A stretch of DNA of 61,221 bases from Bacillota bacterium (GCA_023459275.1 JAEWVC010000021.1:1-61221); one strand, 5' to 3'; shown: positions 49,461 through 58,714, numbered from the stretch's first letter. The notes: a model not told the origin generated them from the letters alone. Made by a program: numbers and translations.

Positions 49461-50942
49461 TCACAGTTCTTCCTCCGGCACGTGGCCCTTGCGGGGGACC
49501 ACGTCCGAGGTATGGATCAGCCAGGACAGCATAGCCGCCTGAAGCGAGCATACCAGCTCCCTGTTTTCCGGGGCCGCGTACACGTTGTTTGTCTCCATGG
49601 GGTCGCGCTCCATATCGTACAGCTCGTTGTCCCCGCTGGTGCGGATATTCAGCTTGTAACGCTTCGTGCGCATCATGACGGTGCGGCAGACGGATTCCGG
49701 CTCCCGCTGCTGCTGGATAAGCTTGGGATAATAAATGGAGCCCGGCCGCATCAAAAACGCGTAGCTGGGCGTTCCCTCGAAGCAGTGGGGTTCCCGGGCA
49801 TCGTAGCCGCCCTCGCAATAGACGGTCCGGGCGGGGTCGCCGGGGGCGCCGCTTACCTGCTGCGCGAGGGACACGCCGAACTGGCCGTGCCGGATGCGGA
49901 TGTTTTCCCAATCACAGATGGTGGGAAACAGATCAAAGGTTTGGGTCAGCTCCTTCACCCGGTGCCCGGCGGGGCAACCGGGGCGGCGGACGATGAAGGG
50001 CACTTTTGTCAGATCGTCATCCATGGCGTTGGGCCATTTTTCGATAAGCCCCCGGTCCCCCGCCCAATCCCCGTGGTCGGAGGCCGCGATCACCGTGGTA
50101 TCGGCGGCAAGGCCAGTTTCGTCCAGCGCGTCCAGCACCCGGCCCAGCAGCATGTCCGCATAGGAGCACATGCCAAGGTATACCGCGCGGATCTTGCGCA
50201 AGACAGCCTCATCCGTTTCGCCGGTTTCGCGCCACTTTCGGATCAGCGCCTCAAACGCCGGGCGGTTTTCAAGACTCCTCGGCTGAACGGGGCAATCGGC
50301 GGGATTGTACATGTTATGGAAATGCTCCGTGATGGCGTATGGCGCGTGGGGGAAGAAGGTGGGAAGGAAGATGAACATGGGCTTGTTGCCGGGCTTCCAT
50401 TCCCGGATGGCCTTCACCGCCGCCTTTACGCACAGCGTATCGGTGAGGGTTTCAAGGTCCGCATCCGGCAGGGGGTCCAGCAGCATGTTGTAATCGCCAA
50501 ACAGCCCGGCGCCGCTCTTGGCCGTGCCGGAAATGTCGATATCCACGTTCCCCCCGTAATGCCTGCCCCCGAAATGGCCGAAATCCACATACAGGTACTT
50601 GTCCACGCAGCCGAAATAGGTCTCCTCGCCAAACATGTGGTTCTTGCCGTAGACGTGGGTCTCGTACCCCGCGCCGCGGACGTACTTCAAAAAGTTGGGG
50701 TGCCAGGGCTCCAGCATGTATTTCAACGTCCGGAAGCCTCCCACATGGGGATACCAGCCGGTCATCAGGCTGCACCTGGACGCCACGCACACGGGATGCG
50801 TGGTGTAGTTGTTTTCAAACAGCGTGCCTTCATCGGCCAGCCGCTGGAAATTGGGCGTTTGCACCACCGGATCGCCGTAGCAGGAAAGGCTGGAGGCCCG
50901 CAGCTCATCCGGGAAAAACACGACATAATGCATGGAGGACAC
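49461..50942 (-). CDS. sulfatase (S1 family) with CxAxR motif, cytoplasmic
   Basis: The 493-residue sulfatase has its modifiable cysteine, Cys52, in CVASRCSLMTGWYPH, so the canonical Pro at +2 is Ala. CxAxR is a known minority form of the maturation signal. Other core segments are HYVVFFPDELRASSLSCYG near the start and VIAASDHGDWAGDRGLIEKWPNA. No signal peptide is present. It lies 15 bp after the second permease and is co-transcribed with it. Confidence 0.88.
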   Translation of the reverse strand: MSSMHYVVFFPDELRASSLSCYGDPVVQTPNFQRLADEGTLFENNYTTHPVCVASRCSLMTGWYPHVGGFRTLKYMLEPWHPNFLKYVRGAGYETHVYGKNHMFGEETYFGCVDKYLYVDFGHFGGRHYGGNVDIDISGTAKSGAGLFGDYNMLLDPLPDADLETLTDTLCVKAAVKAIREWKPGNKPMFIFLPTFFPHAPYAITEHFHNMYNPADCPVQPRSLENRPAFEALIRKWRETGETDEAVLRKIRAVYLGMCSYADMLLGRVLDALDETGLAADTTVIAASDHGDWAGDRGLIEKWPNAMDDDLTKVPFIVRRPGCPAGHRVKELTQTFDLFPTICDWENIRIRHGQFGVSLAQQVSGAPGDPARTVYCEGGYDAREPHCFEGTPSYAFLMRPGSIYYPKLIQQQREPESVCRTVMMRTKRYKLNIRTSGDNELYDMERDPMETNNVYAAPENRELVCSLQAAMLSWLIHTSDVVPRKGHVPEEEL

Positions 50943-50957
50943 CTCGCAAAGGACGGT

Positions 50958-51857
50958 TTAGTTCTTCATGCCGCTGGAAGCCACGCTCTGGATGAAGTAT
51001 TTCTGCGCGAACAGGAAGATGAGGATCAGCGGCAGGATGGTGACCAGCGTCAGCGCCATGACCTCGTTCCACTTGCTGGAACTGCTCTTGAACACCTGCA
51101 GCGCCAATTGCACGGTGCGGGACTTGTCGTTGGTGGTCATGATCAGGGGAAAGAAGAAGTCGTTCCACACGGCCACCGATTTCAAAATCGTCAGCGTGGC
51201 CAGGATGGTGGCGGACTGGGGCAGATAGATGTTCCAGTAGAGGCGGAATTCCCGGCAGCCGTCAATGCGCGCCGCGTCGTCCAGGGACCTGGGGAAGCCA
51301 AGGTAGAACTGCCTGCACAAAAAGATGCCGAAGGAACCGCAAAGCTGCGGGATGATCAGGCCCCACAGGGTATCCAAAAGGCCCGTGCCTCCCTGGCCCA
51401 GCAGGTTGTTGCCCCCCGCCAGCGGGATATCCCTGAGCACCAGGTATTGCGGAATGATGATGGCCTGGGGCGGGATCATCATCCCGGCCAGCAGGCACAA
51501 AAACAATACATCGCGGCCGCGGAAGCGCAGCCTGGCGAAGGCGTACCCCGCCAGGGAGTTGAAAAACAGGCTCCCCACCACCGACACGAAGGTCACAAAG
51601 AGGCTGTTGCGGAAGTACATTGGCCAGTTGTAGCCGGAATACCCAAAGGCGTTCACAAAATTCTGTATTTCCCACTTGGCGGGAAGCCAGGCGAATTTGC
51701 GCAGCGTAAGCTCCGCCGGCGTCTTGAACGCGGTGAACACCACAAAGGCGATGGGCACCAGCCATATAAAGCCCAGCACCGCCAGCAGAAAATACCGCAG
51801 GGAGGAAGAAACGATCCTGCGCCGCCTGTTGCCCATGTGAAGCGTCATTTGCGCCAT
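50958..51857 (-). CDS. sugar ABC transporter permease, MalG type
   Basis: The 299-residue membrane protein has six predicted helices, with the EAA loop at SLDDAARIDGCREFRLYWNIYLP (~190-212). It overlaps the MalF-type permease by one base (TAATG). It is part of the putative sulfated-saccharide importer with the solute-binding protein at 52840. Confidence 0.92.
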   Translation of the reverse strand: MAQMTLHMGNRRRRIVSSSLRYFLLAVLGFIWLVPIAFVVFTAFKTPAELTLRKFAWLPAKWEIQNFVNAFGYSGYNWPMYFRNSLFVTFVSVVGSLFFNSLAGYAFARLRFRGRDVLFLCLLAGMMIPPQAIIIPQYLVLRDIPLAGGNNLLGQGGTGLLDTLWGLIIPQLCGSFGIFLCRQFYLGFPRSLDDAARIDGCREFRLYWNIYLPQSATILATLTILKSVAVWNDFFFPLIMTTNDKSRTVQLALQVFKSSSSKWNEVMALTLVTILPLILIFLFAQKYFIQSVASSGMKN

Positions 51858-52756
51858 TACAGTTCGCCCCCTTCCGTATTGCCAAAGCGGAAATTGATGG
51901 CCGTGATGGCCATGATGATCAGCAGCAGCACCACCGCCATGGCGGAAGCGTATCCCATTTTGTAATACTGGAAGGCGTTGGTGTACACCTGGTGCGCCAA
52001 TGTGGTGGTGGCGTTGTCCGGACCGCCGCCGGTCATCATGTACACCTGGCCGAACACCTGGAAGGAGGCAATGCAGGTCATCACAAACACGAAAAAAGTG
52101 GTGGGCGCCAGCTGCGGGAGGGTGATCCTGAAAAATTGCTGCACGGAGGTGGCGCCGTCAATGCTGGCCGCCTCATACAGGTGCGTGGGGATGCCCTGCA
52201 GCCCGGCCAGGAACAGCAGCATATTGTAGCCCCCGGAGGACCAGAGGGTCACCAGCACGATGGACATCAGCGAGATGCGGGAATTGGTGAGCCAGTTCAC
52301 CTTGGAAAGCCCGATGGCTTTGAGGGTCATGTTGAAGATGCCCACTTCGCTGTACAGGTACATCCAGGCCAGGGAAGCCGCCACCATGGACACGATGTTG
52401 GGCATGTAGAAGATGGCGCGGAAAAGCGCGCGCCCGCGGAATTTCTTATTGATGAGCATGGCCAGGGTCAGCCCCAGGACCATGGTGGGCACCAGCGCCA
52501 TGAGGGTATAGCGCACGGTGTTCCATAACGCTTTGACAAAAATGGCGTCCCGCCACAGGTTTATGTAATTGGCAAAACCGACAAATGTGCTGTTTTTCAG
52601 GTTGTAATCCGTAAAGGAAAGGCCGATGGTTGTAAAGACCGGGATGAACACGAAGATGGCATACAGAATCACGCTGGGCGCGATGAATGCATAGCCGATG
52701 TTTTGCCTCTCCAGCCTGCCAAGCTTATGCGCCTTCACGGGGCGGGAATTCACCAT
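51857..52756 (-). CDS. sugar ABC transporter permease, MalF type
   Basis: The 299-residue permease has six predicted helices and EAA loop HLYEAASIDGATSVQQFFRITLP. Start ATG 52756 is chosen because GAGGTG lies about eight bases upstream; the frame is open for another 66 codons 5' without a site. It lies 83 bp after the solute-binding gene. No ATPase gene is in the operon. Confidence 0.92.
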   Translation of the reverse strand: MVNSRPVKAHKLGRLERQNIGYAFIAPSVILYAIFVFIPVFTTIGLSFTDYNLKNSTFVGFANYINLWRDAIFVKALWNTVRYTLMALVPTMVLGLTLAMLINKKFRGRALFRAIFYMPNIVSMVAASLAWMYLYSEVGIFNMTLKAIGLSKVNWLTNSRISLMSIVLVTLWSSGGYNMLLFLAGLQGIPTHLYEAASIDGATSVQQFFRITLPQLAPTTFFVFVMTCIASFQVFGQVYMMTGGGPDNATTTLAHQVYTNAFQYYKMGYASAMAVVLLLIIMAITAINFRFGNTEGGEL

Positions 52757-52839
52757 CCAAAAACACCTCTTCCTGGCTATGGTCAAAGCATGCGCCAAAG
52801 GGAAAGGGGGGCGGCGTATCCCGCCCCCAGGATTGAAGA

Positions 52840-54078
52840 TTACTTCAGCCCGCAGACTTCCTTGTAGGTATCGCAGAACGCATCCAGGGCGGCCTGGGTC
52901 TCGCTGGTGCCGGCATAGACGCCTTCCAGCGCGGAGCGGTACTGGTTGACCCACTGGAGGAAGAAGGGGTTGGCGGTGTCGCCGTACGCGGCGGCCTGCT
53001 GCACAGCATCAAAGTATACCTTGCGCATGTCGTTGTCCGCGCAGTACAGATCGGCCAGGCTGGAACGGCTGGGGATCTGTCCGGTGGCGTCGATCAAAGA
53101 GGTCTGGCTTTCCTTGCTGAACAGGTACAGCAGGAAATCGGCGGATTCCGCGGCCAGTTTGGTGTCCTTGTTGGCGGCGTACCATTGGCCCAGTAGCACG
53201 GAATTGGGCAGGCTGACCACACCGATTTCGCCGCCCAGGCCGCTGATGGCCGGGATGGAGGTGCCTTCGATGGAGGTCTGCGTGTTGATGCTCATGGCCG
53301 CCACGTCCGTGTTGAAGTAGTTGATGCCCGGGGACTGGGGAATGGCATAGCCCTCGTCCAGCAGCGCCTTGACTTTGTTGGCGGAGGTGACATATGCCGG
53401 ATCATTGAACTGCGGGTTCAGATCGTCCGCCCACAGCTTGGGGGCGCCCTCCATCTGGCCATAGATGAAGGCGGTCTGCTCGGGGCTGTTGCCGGCGATG
53501 GTTACCACATCCAGGCCTTCCACCACCACGTCGTTGCCGTCCTTGATGGTCATTTTCTTGGCCAGGGCCACAAGGTCATCCAGGGTCTTGATGTCAAGGT
53601 CCTCCGCCGTCACGCCGTTCTCTTCCGCAATATCCTTGCGGTAGTACAGGGCGCGGGCTTCCGGGACCAGCAGCGCGTGGATGTTGCCGTCCACCTTGCC
53701 CAGGTTCAGAATATTCTCCGGAATGTCGCCGTAGCCGTCCCAGTCGGCGGGAATGTAGCCGGAAAGGTCCAGCATGTTCCCGTTCCCGGCCAGCGTATAG
53801 AACTGCGCGAAGCCGATGGCGTACACATCCGGTCCGGTGCCGCCCACAAAGGCCGTGGACAGCTTGGTGAAGTATTCCGCCCAGTTGATCATGTTCATGT
53901 TGACGGTGACGCCGGGATGTTCCGCTTCATACTGCTTGACAACCTGTTCATAAGCGGCGTACAGGGAATCATCATTGCCCGCGAGCCAGAACTCGAGGGT
54001 GTACCCTTCCGCAAACGCCAGGGGAACTGCGCCCAGCAGCATAACCAGGGTCAGAGCGAGTGCCAGAATCTTTTTCAT
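52840..54078 (-). CDS. extracellular carbohydrate-binding protein of the sulfatase operon
   Basis: The 412-residue binding protein has a classic signal peptide ending AFA-E near residue 23 and no lipobox cysteine. Mature motifs are YTLEFWLAGNDDSLYAAYEQVV, TKLSTAFVGGTGPDVYAIGF, and EARALYYRKDIAEENGV. AAAGGAGG lies upstream of the ATG. As with the other binding protein in this window, the absence of a lipid anchor is unexpected in a one-membrane bacterium. The ligand is probably a sulfated oligosaccharide, judged by neighbours only. Confidence 0.88.
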   Translation of the reverse strand: MKKILALALTLVMLLGAVPLAFAEGYTLEFWLAGNDDSLYAAYEQVVKQYEAEHPGVTVNMNMINWAEYFTKLSTAFVGGTGPDVYAIGFAQFYTLAGNGNMLDLSGYIPADWDGYGDIPENILNLGKVDGNIHALLVPEARALYYRKDIAEENGVTAEDLDIKTLDDLVALAKKMTIKDGNDVVVEGLDVVTIAGNSPEQTAFIYGQMEGAPKLWADDLNPQFNDPAYVTSANKVKALLDEGYAIPQSPGINYFNTDVAAMSINTQTSIEGTSIPAISGLGGEIGVVSLPNSVLLGQWYAANKDTKLAAESADFLLYLFSKESQTSLIDATGQIPSRSSLADLYCADNDMRKVYFDAVQQAAAYGDTANPFFLQWVNQYRSALEGVYAGTSETQAALDAFCDTYKEVCGLK

Positions 54079-54106
54079 AGGGTTTCCTCCTTTATATTTA
54101 CCTTTT

Positions 54107-55141
54107 TCAAGGTAGAGTAACGCTTGTTTGGCGCTGTACCGTTGTTGAGCGCCTGACCAAAGAAACGGGTATCAGCGGCCTTTGGGCATCCAGCTTTTCG
54201 CCGCCCATCAGCCGAAGAAGGCAATCCGCCGCGGCTTCCGCCAAAGGGCCGATTTGCTGCCGGATGGTGGTGCAGCCGTCCCCGGTCCATCTGCTGATGG
54301 GAAGACCGTCGAATCCCACGACCTGGACATCCTCCGGCGTTTTTTTTCCCATTTCCTCAAGCGCCGTCAAGACGCCCGGGAGATACCTGTCCGCCGCGCA
54401 GAAGATGCCATCCACGTCCCCCGCACGCTCCAAGAGATTCTTGGCGGCGAGATAGCCGTTCTCGTAGTCCACCCATTTGGTGGAGACCACCAGCTCCTGC
54501 CGCAAAGGGATCCCCGCCTCTTCCAACGCCCTAACATACCCTTTGTAGCGGTTGTTGAAGGACAGCGGGTATCTGCCGTCGGTGATGGTGGCGATCCTTT
54601 TGCAGCCGCAGTCCATCAGCTCCCTGGCGGCAAGATAGCCGCCGTGCTCATTATCGCTGTCCACGGCGCAGGCGTTCTCCCGGTGTGCCCCCTCGGGGAA
54701 ATTGCCGATGTAGACCGTGGGCACACCCTTCAATACGTTGGGTTGATCCATGCCGCAGAAGATCCATCCGGAAAGGTTCATGGAGGTGCCGATACCTTCA
54801 TAAAAGGAAGCGATGTCATGCTGCTTGTTGGTGTTGATAATCATCATCAGGTACTTTTCCGCATACAGCGCCTGCTGCAGGGTAAGCAACAGGCTGTTGT
54901 AGAACTCGCCGGTGATATCGGGGATCAGCACGCCGATGACGGGGATTTTGTTTTTGCGAAGCCCCCTGGCCATTGCGCTGGGGGTATAGTGGAAGCGCCG
55001 GATCACTTCCCGGATACGGTTTTCCGTTTCCGGCGCTACGTAGCCGCTGCGGTTGAGCACCCGGGAAACGGTGCTGACCCCCACCCCGGCGGCCTGGGCG
55101 ATGTCCCTGATGGAACGTTCCTTCCACTTTTTATCCTGCAT
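54107..55141 (-). CDS. LacI-family repressor (operon-internal, upstream of the solute-binding gene)
   Basis: The 344-residue regulator has the N-terminal LacI HTH (RSIRDIAQAAGVGVSTVSRVLNRSGYVAPET, ~9-38) and hinge (~50-60). The periplasmic-binding-like effector domain includes PVIGVLIPDITGEFYNSLL and VQVVGFDGLPISRW. It sits between the third sulfatase and the solute-binding gene, 28 bp before the latter. It shares domain order and many residues with the LacI at 56766, suggesting ancient duplication. Confidence 0.9.
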   Translation of the reverse strand: MQDKKWKERSIRDIAQAAGVGVSTVSRVLNRSGYVAPETENRIREVIRRFHYTPSAMARGLRKNKIPVIGVLIPDITGEFYNSLLLTLQQALYAEKYLMMIINTNKQHDIASFYEGIGTSMNLSGWIFCGMDQPNVLKGVPTVYIGNFPEGAHRENACAVDSDNEHGGYLAARELMDCGCKRIATITDGRYPLSFNNRYKGYVRALEEAGIPLRQELVVSTKWVDYENGYLAAKNLLERAGDVDGIFCAADRYLPGVLTALEEMGKKTPEDVQVVGFDGLPISRWTGDGCTTIRQQIGPLAEAAADCLLRLMGGEKLDAQRPLIPVSLVRRSTTVQRQTSVTLP

Positions 55142-55185
55142 ACGCCCTCCCTGGCAGTGGATTCTGCCGTCCTTCGGGCTCTTTC

Positions 55186-56718
55186 CTACAGATACTTTTC
55201 CAGCCCCACCCGGACATACTGCTCGGCCGGCGCGTCGTTTTCCTTCATAAGTGCCACCATCAAACGGGCCATGCGCTCCTCCGCCGCGGGATCATCAAGG
55301 GGCGCAAGCTGCCCGGGATCGCTTTGAAGGTCAAAGAGCATCGTCGCGCTTGCTTCAGCGTATTTGCCGATCACAAATTCACCGTTTGGCAGGCTGCGGA
55401 TATGCTGCATCAGCCGCGGAGGCATCTGGCCGAAGGCCCTGCCCTCCATTTTCATTACAGGGCAGCCCTTGGTGAAGGAAAAAGCCGGCGCGGCCTCCAT
55501 GGTGCGCATCTCCTCCACGGAAAAGCGGGCGCGCATATGGGTGGGCATGTGGGTGTATTCGTACAGCGGCTTGTTATCCTGGGTATGCGCCCCGCGCATG
55601 TACACATACCGCCCGTCCGTAATGTTGATCTGCCCGCCGTGCTGCCCGAAAAGGCAGGCCTCACGCACCGGCACATCGCTTTGAATGGTTTTTTCAAGGT
55701 CCGCGCCCATCATGTCCTTGGGCAGGGGCTGCCCGAAGAAGGACAGGAGGGTCGGCGCGATATCAATGGTCTGCACCAGCGCCTGCCGCCGTTCATTTTG
55801 GACACCGCCGCGGGGATCCCAGATAAACAGCGGGGTATGGGCGACCTCCTCATACATGGGCTGGCAGGTTTTTGCCCACCAGTCATGCTCCCCCAGCAAA
55901 AAGCCGTGGTCGGTGTTGACGATGAGCAGCGTATCCTTCCACATGTCATGGGCGTCCATGAAATCCAGCACCCGGCCAAGATTCCTGTCGCACATGGACA
56001 CCAGGGCGGCATACTGGCAGCGTATGTGCGCGACCGCATCCTGCCCTTCCGTCACCGGGGCATAGCTGGGCCAGTCAAACTGCGGGCCATGGTATTCGTG
56101 GGGATAGAGCTCCTTATAGTGCTCCATGGTGTAAAAGGGCTCATGGGGGTCAAAGGTCTCCAGGTGCAAAAACCAGTTGTCGGCTTCATGGTTGCAGGCA
56201 AGGAACTCCAATCCAAGATCGAACACCTTTGTCTGGGGCTGATCCTCCTCGGTGCGGAGGTAGGTCCGGTTCACAACATCCTGCCGCCACAGCTGGCCCA
56301 GGTGCTCCGGGATTTGGGGGTCCTTCACATGGGCCTTCCATCTATCGCCCTCCTGCCCGCGTACGATCTCCCAGGTGTTGTAGCGGTGGTGGTAGGTGCA
56401 GCCCCCGTCCTCCCAGTAATGCTGATGGTCCGAGATCATATGCGTATAGATGCCGGCCTCGGAAAGCTGCTGGGGGGCGCTGTCATCATAAGGCTCGATG
56501 GGGCCCCAGCTCCGGTGCAAAAAGTTCAGCCTGCCGGTATGCAGCTCGCGCCTGGCCGGCATGCAGGGCAAGCTGCCCACATAGCTGTTCATAAACATCG
56601 CGGTGCGCTTTGCCAGCCGCTCAAAATTGGGCGTCTTCATCCCTTCGCTGGCGGGCAAACCATAAGGCGTGAGAAAATGCCTGTTCAGCGTGTCGAACAT
56701 CACCATAATCGCTTTCAT
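55186..56718 (-). CDS. sulfatase (S1 family), Cys-type, cytoplasmic
   Basis: The 510-residue sulfatase has Cys52 in CMPARRELHTGR, a canonical CxPxR motif. Its N-terminus is IMVMFDTLNRHFLTPYG, and LLIVNTDHGFLLGEHDWWAKTC bears metal ligands. In this group the first Asp-Asp metal pair is replaced by a single FDT segment, seen in several glycan sulfatases and phosphonate-hydrolase relatives. No signal peptide. It lies between the two lacI genes, 47 bp after the first. Confidence 0.9.
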   Translation of the reverse strand: MKAIMVMFDTLNRHFLTPYGLPASEGMKTPNFERLAKRTAMFMNSYVGSLPCMPARRELHTGRLNFLHRSWGPIEPYDDSAPQQLSEAGIYTHMISDHQHYWEDGGCTYHHRYNTWEIVRGQEGDRWKAHVKDPQIPEHLGQLWRQDVVNRTYLRTEEDQPQTKVFDLGLEFLACNHEADNWFLHLETFDPHEPFYTMEHYKELYPHEYHGPQFDWPSYAPVTEGQDAVAHIRCQYAALVSMCDRNLGRVLDFMDAHDMWKDTLLIVNTDHGFLLGEHDWWAKTCQPMYEEVAHTPLFIWDPRGGVQNERRQALVQTIDIAPTLLSFFGQPLPKDMMGADLEKTIQSDVPVREACLFGQHGGQINITDGRYVYMRGAHTQDNKPLYEYTHMPTHMRARFSVEEMRTMEAAPAFSFTKGCPVMKMEGRAFGQMPPRLMQHIRSLPNGEFVIGKYAEASATMLFDLQSDPGQLAPLDDPAAEERMARLMVALMKENDAPAEQYVRVGLEKYL

Positions 56719-56765
56719 TAGGAACGTTCCCCTTCCATTTCAATCATGCTGCGCCTGGCCGCCGC

Positions 56766-57788
56766 TTAAGGCGAAAGCGGCCCGGTTGTCCTCCGGCGGA
56801 CAAGGGTGCCCGGGATGACGGTCCTTTTTTCCTGCACCGGCTTCCCTTCCAGCAGGCGCATCATGGCATCGATGGCCATGGTGCACATCCTGTCCATTTC
56901 CTGGCGGACGGTGGTAAAGCCGCCGCTTAACCAGGAGGCGATGGGCGTATCGTCATAGCCCACCACCTTCACATCCTTGGGCACGCTTCGCCCCGCTTCC
57001 TTCAGGGCCCTTAATACGCCGGGCACAAAACGGTCCGCGGTCACGAAAACGCCGTCCATATCCGGGAAAACCCGCAGGGTATCGGCCATCAGTTCATAGC
57101 CCCCGGAAAAGCTTACGTTTTTTGTATGCGTATAGCGCAGCATCACGGCCACGCCGGGATCGTTGTTCTCCTTCACGGCTTGCAAAAACCCTTCCGGGCG
57201 CAGCTCCAATGGACTGCTGCTGGTAAGGACCGCAATGTTCCTGCAGCCGCTCAAGAGCAGTTCCCGGCCGGCCAGCCGGCCGCCAAGGACCGGATCCGAG
57301 CTGATGGTGACGGTCTTCTCGCCGGCGGGGGCGTCGGGCCAGTTGATATATATGGTAGGAATGCTTCCGTCCGTGCCGAAATCCACGGCGCTGTCCAGCA
57401 CCAGCCATCCCGACACATGGAGCAGGCTTTGCCATTCCCGGTATTCCTTCTGAATATCCTCGGATTTGTTGGTGTTTAAAATGAAGGTCGCATACTGTTT
57501 TTCCAGCAAGCCGGTTTGCAGTTTCTGGACCATGGTGTTATAAAATTCACCCGATATATCCGGCACAATAATGCCCACAATGGGCGTTTTGCTGGTCTTC
57601 AGGCTCCTTGCGATCATGTTTGGCTGATAGTTGCTTTGCGCGATCACTTCCTGGACACGCGCCTCCGTCTTGGGAAGAACATTTCCTTTACGGTTGATCA
57701 CGCGGGATACGGTCGCCACCGACACGTTTGCCCTGGCGGCGATTTCCTTGACGGACAAAGCTTTTTCCTGTAATGGTTTGCTGCCCAT
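56766..57788 (-). CDS. LacI-family repressor heading the sulfatase operon
   Basis: The 340-residue regulator has a LacI HTH (SVKEIAARANVSVATVSRVINRKGNVLPKT, ~11-40) and an effector domain with PIVGIIVPDISGEFYNTMV and VKVVGYDDTPIASWLSG. ATG 57788 gives the family length, though its ribosome-binding site is poor (a G-rich run). Just upstream are a consensus promoter and a GTAA-TCG-TTAC palindrome, so it is probably autoregulated and controls the eight-gene unit. Confidence 0.9.
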   Translation of the reverse strand: MGSKPLQEKALSVKEIAARANVSVATVSRVINRKGNVLPKTEARVQEVIAQSNYQPNMIARSLKTSKTPIVGIIVPDISGEFYNTMVQKLQTGLLEKQYATFILNTNKSEDIQKEYREWQSLLHVSGWLVLDSAVDFGTDGSIPTIYINWPDAPAGEKTVTISSDPVLGGRLAGRELLLSGCRNIAVLTSSSPLELRPEGFLQAVKENNDPGVAVMLRYTHTKNVSFSGGYELMADTLRVFPDMDGVFVTADRFVPGVLRALKEAGRSVPKDVKVVGYDDTPIASWLSGGFTTVRQEMDRMCTMAIDAMMRLLEGKPVQEKRTVIPGTLVRRRTTGPLSP

Positions 57789-58166
57789 GCGCCCCCGCCT
57801 GCTTTCCTGCGCCTGATGGCTGCCTTTACACCCCGCAGCGGTGGGACGGTGAACGGACTTGTTCCTATCCTGCCGCAAATAGGGTAACGATTACATTTCC
57901 GAATTGCTTTCAGTTTACAAAGAAAATGCCCAGTTGTCAACAGGATATTCATCATTTTTTATGCAAGTAGCTGTTATCTTCTTCTATATTCTTTGAGCGG
58001 TTTCCAGAAAGAAAATGTAATCGCTTCTATATTGCTGCCCATGTATGGGAGCGGGGAGGAAAAGGAACCCCGAAAAGACGCAAAAAAGGGCTGCTCCTGC
58101 CTGCGCAGAAAGCAGCCGTTTATACTATTGTAAGATATGCGGTCCGGGGCAGGGCCTGATCCCCGT
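57789..58166. promoter_or_regulatory. regulatory region of the sulfatase operon (378-bp gap)
   Basis: On the minus strand TTGACA (57935-57940) and TAAACT (57912-57917) are 17 bp apart. The operator-like palindrome GTAATCGTTAC (57884-57894) lies just downstream of the start. AATGTAATCG recurs in the opposite orientation at 58014-58023, about 130 bp away, so a LacI tetramer could loop the two sites. The right part holds the vor terminator (58082-58117). Nothing coding was seen. Confidence 0.72.
58082..58117 (-). terminator. terminator of the vor operon
   Basis: On the minus strand the stem GGCTGCT/AGCAGCC encloses a loop with minor pairing and is followed by CTTTTTTG. Confidence 0.78.
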
Positions 58167-58712
58167 TTACACCGCTTTCCGGGCGGCTTCCATGCCGGCC
58201 TCCAGCGCTTTGCGGTTCATTGGCAGGAGATTGGCTTTTCTCTCGCCGAAAACGTCTTTCAAAGCCTCCATGGCGCTGTCCGGGCTGATCACGCCGGTGG
58301 CTTCGATGATGGCGCCCAGCATAACCATATTGGCGGCGCGGCCGTTGCCCAAGCTTTCCGCGATATCGTTGCAGGGAACGGGGATCACCTTGGTGTCCGT
58401 GCGCTGGGGCTTGGCGTCGATCAGGGAAGTATTGTACAGAAGCAGGCCGCCCTTTTCCATGGCCGGTTCGAATTTTTTAAGGGAAGGCAGGTTCATGAGG
58501 ACAGCTACCGGAGGTTCCGTGACCAGGGGGCTGCCGATGGGCTCCTCGCTGATGACCACGGCGCAGTTGGCCTCGCCGCCGCGCATTTCCGGGCCGTAGC
58601 TGGGCATCCAGCTCACGTTTTTCCCTTCATGCATGGCTGCTTTGGCCATCAGCTGGCCGATGAGCAGAATGCCCTGGCCGCCGAAGCCCGCGATAAGAAA
58701 TTGCGATTCCAT
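58167..58712 (-). CDS. vorC: 2-oxoacid:ferredoxin oxidoreductase, gamma subunit
   Basis: This 181-residue subunit of the pyruvate/ketoisovalerate ferredoxin oxidoreductase gamma family begins SQFLIAGFGGQGILLIGQLMAKAA. MPSYGPEMRGGEANCAVVIS lies near 36-55; both are diagnostic. It forms part of the CoA-dependent oxidative decarboxylase with the alpha and beta subunits. GGAGG lies nine bases before ATG 58712. It starts two bases after the beta subunit stop. Last gene of the operon. Confidence 0.9.
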   Translation of the reverse strand: MESQFLIAGFGGQGILLIGQLMAKAAMHEGKNVSWMPSYGPEMRGGEANCAVVISEEPIGSPLVTEPPVAVLMNLPSLKKFEPAMEKGGLLLYNTSLIDAKPQRTDTKVIPVPCNDIAESLGNGRAANMVMLGAIIEATGVISPDSAMEALKDVFGERKANLLPMNRKALEAGMEAARKAV

Positions 58713-58714
58713 GA

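Noticed and set aside
49395..51965. An 856-codon open frame on the plus strand
   Set aside because: It lies opposite two sulfatases and a permease with clear motifs, has low-complexity His/Gly/Arg-rich translation and no family features. It is a by-product of GC-rich third positions.
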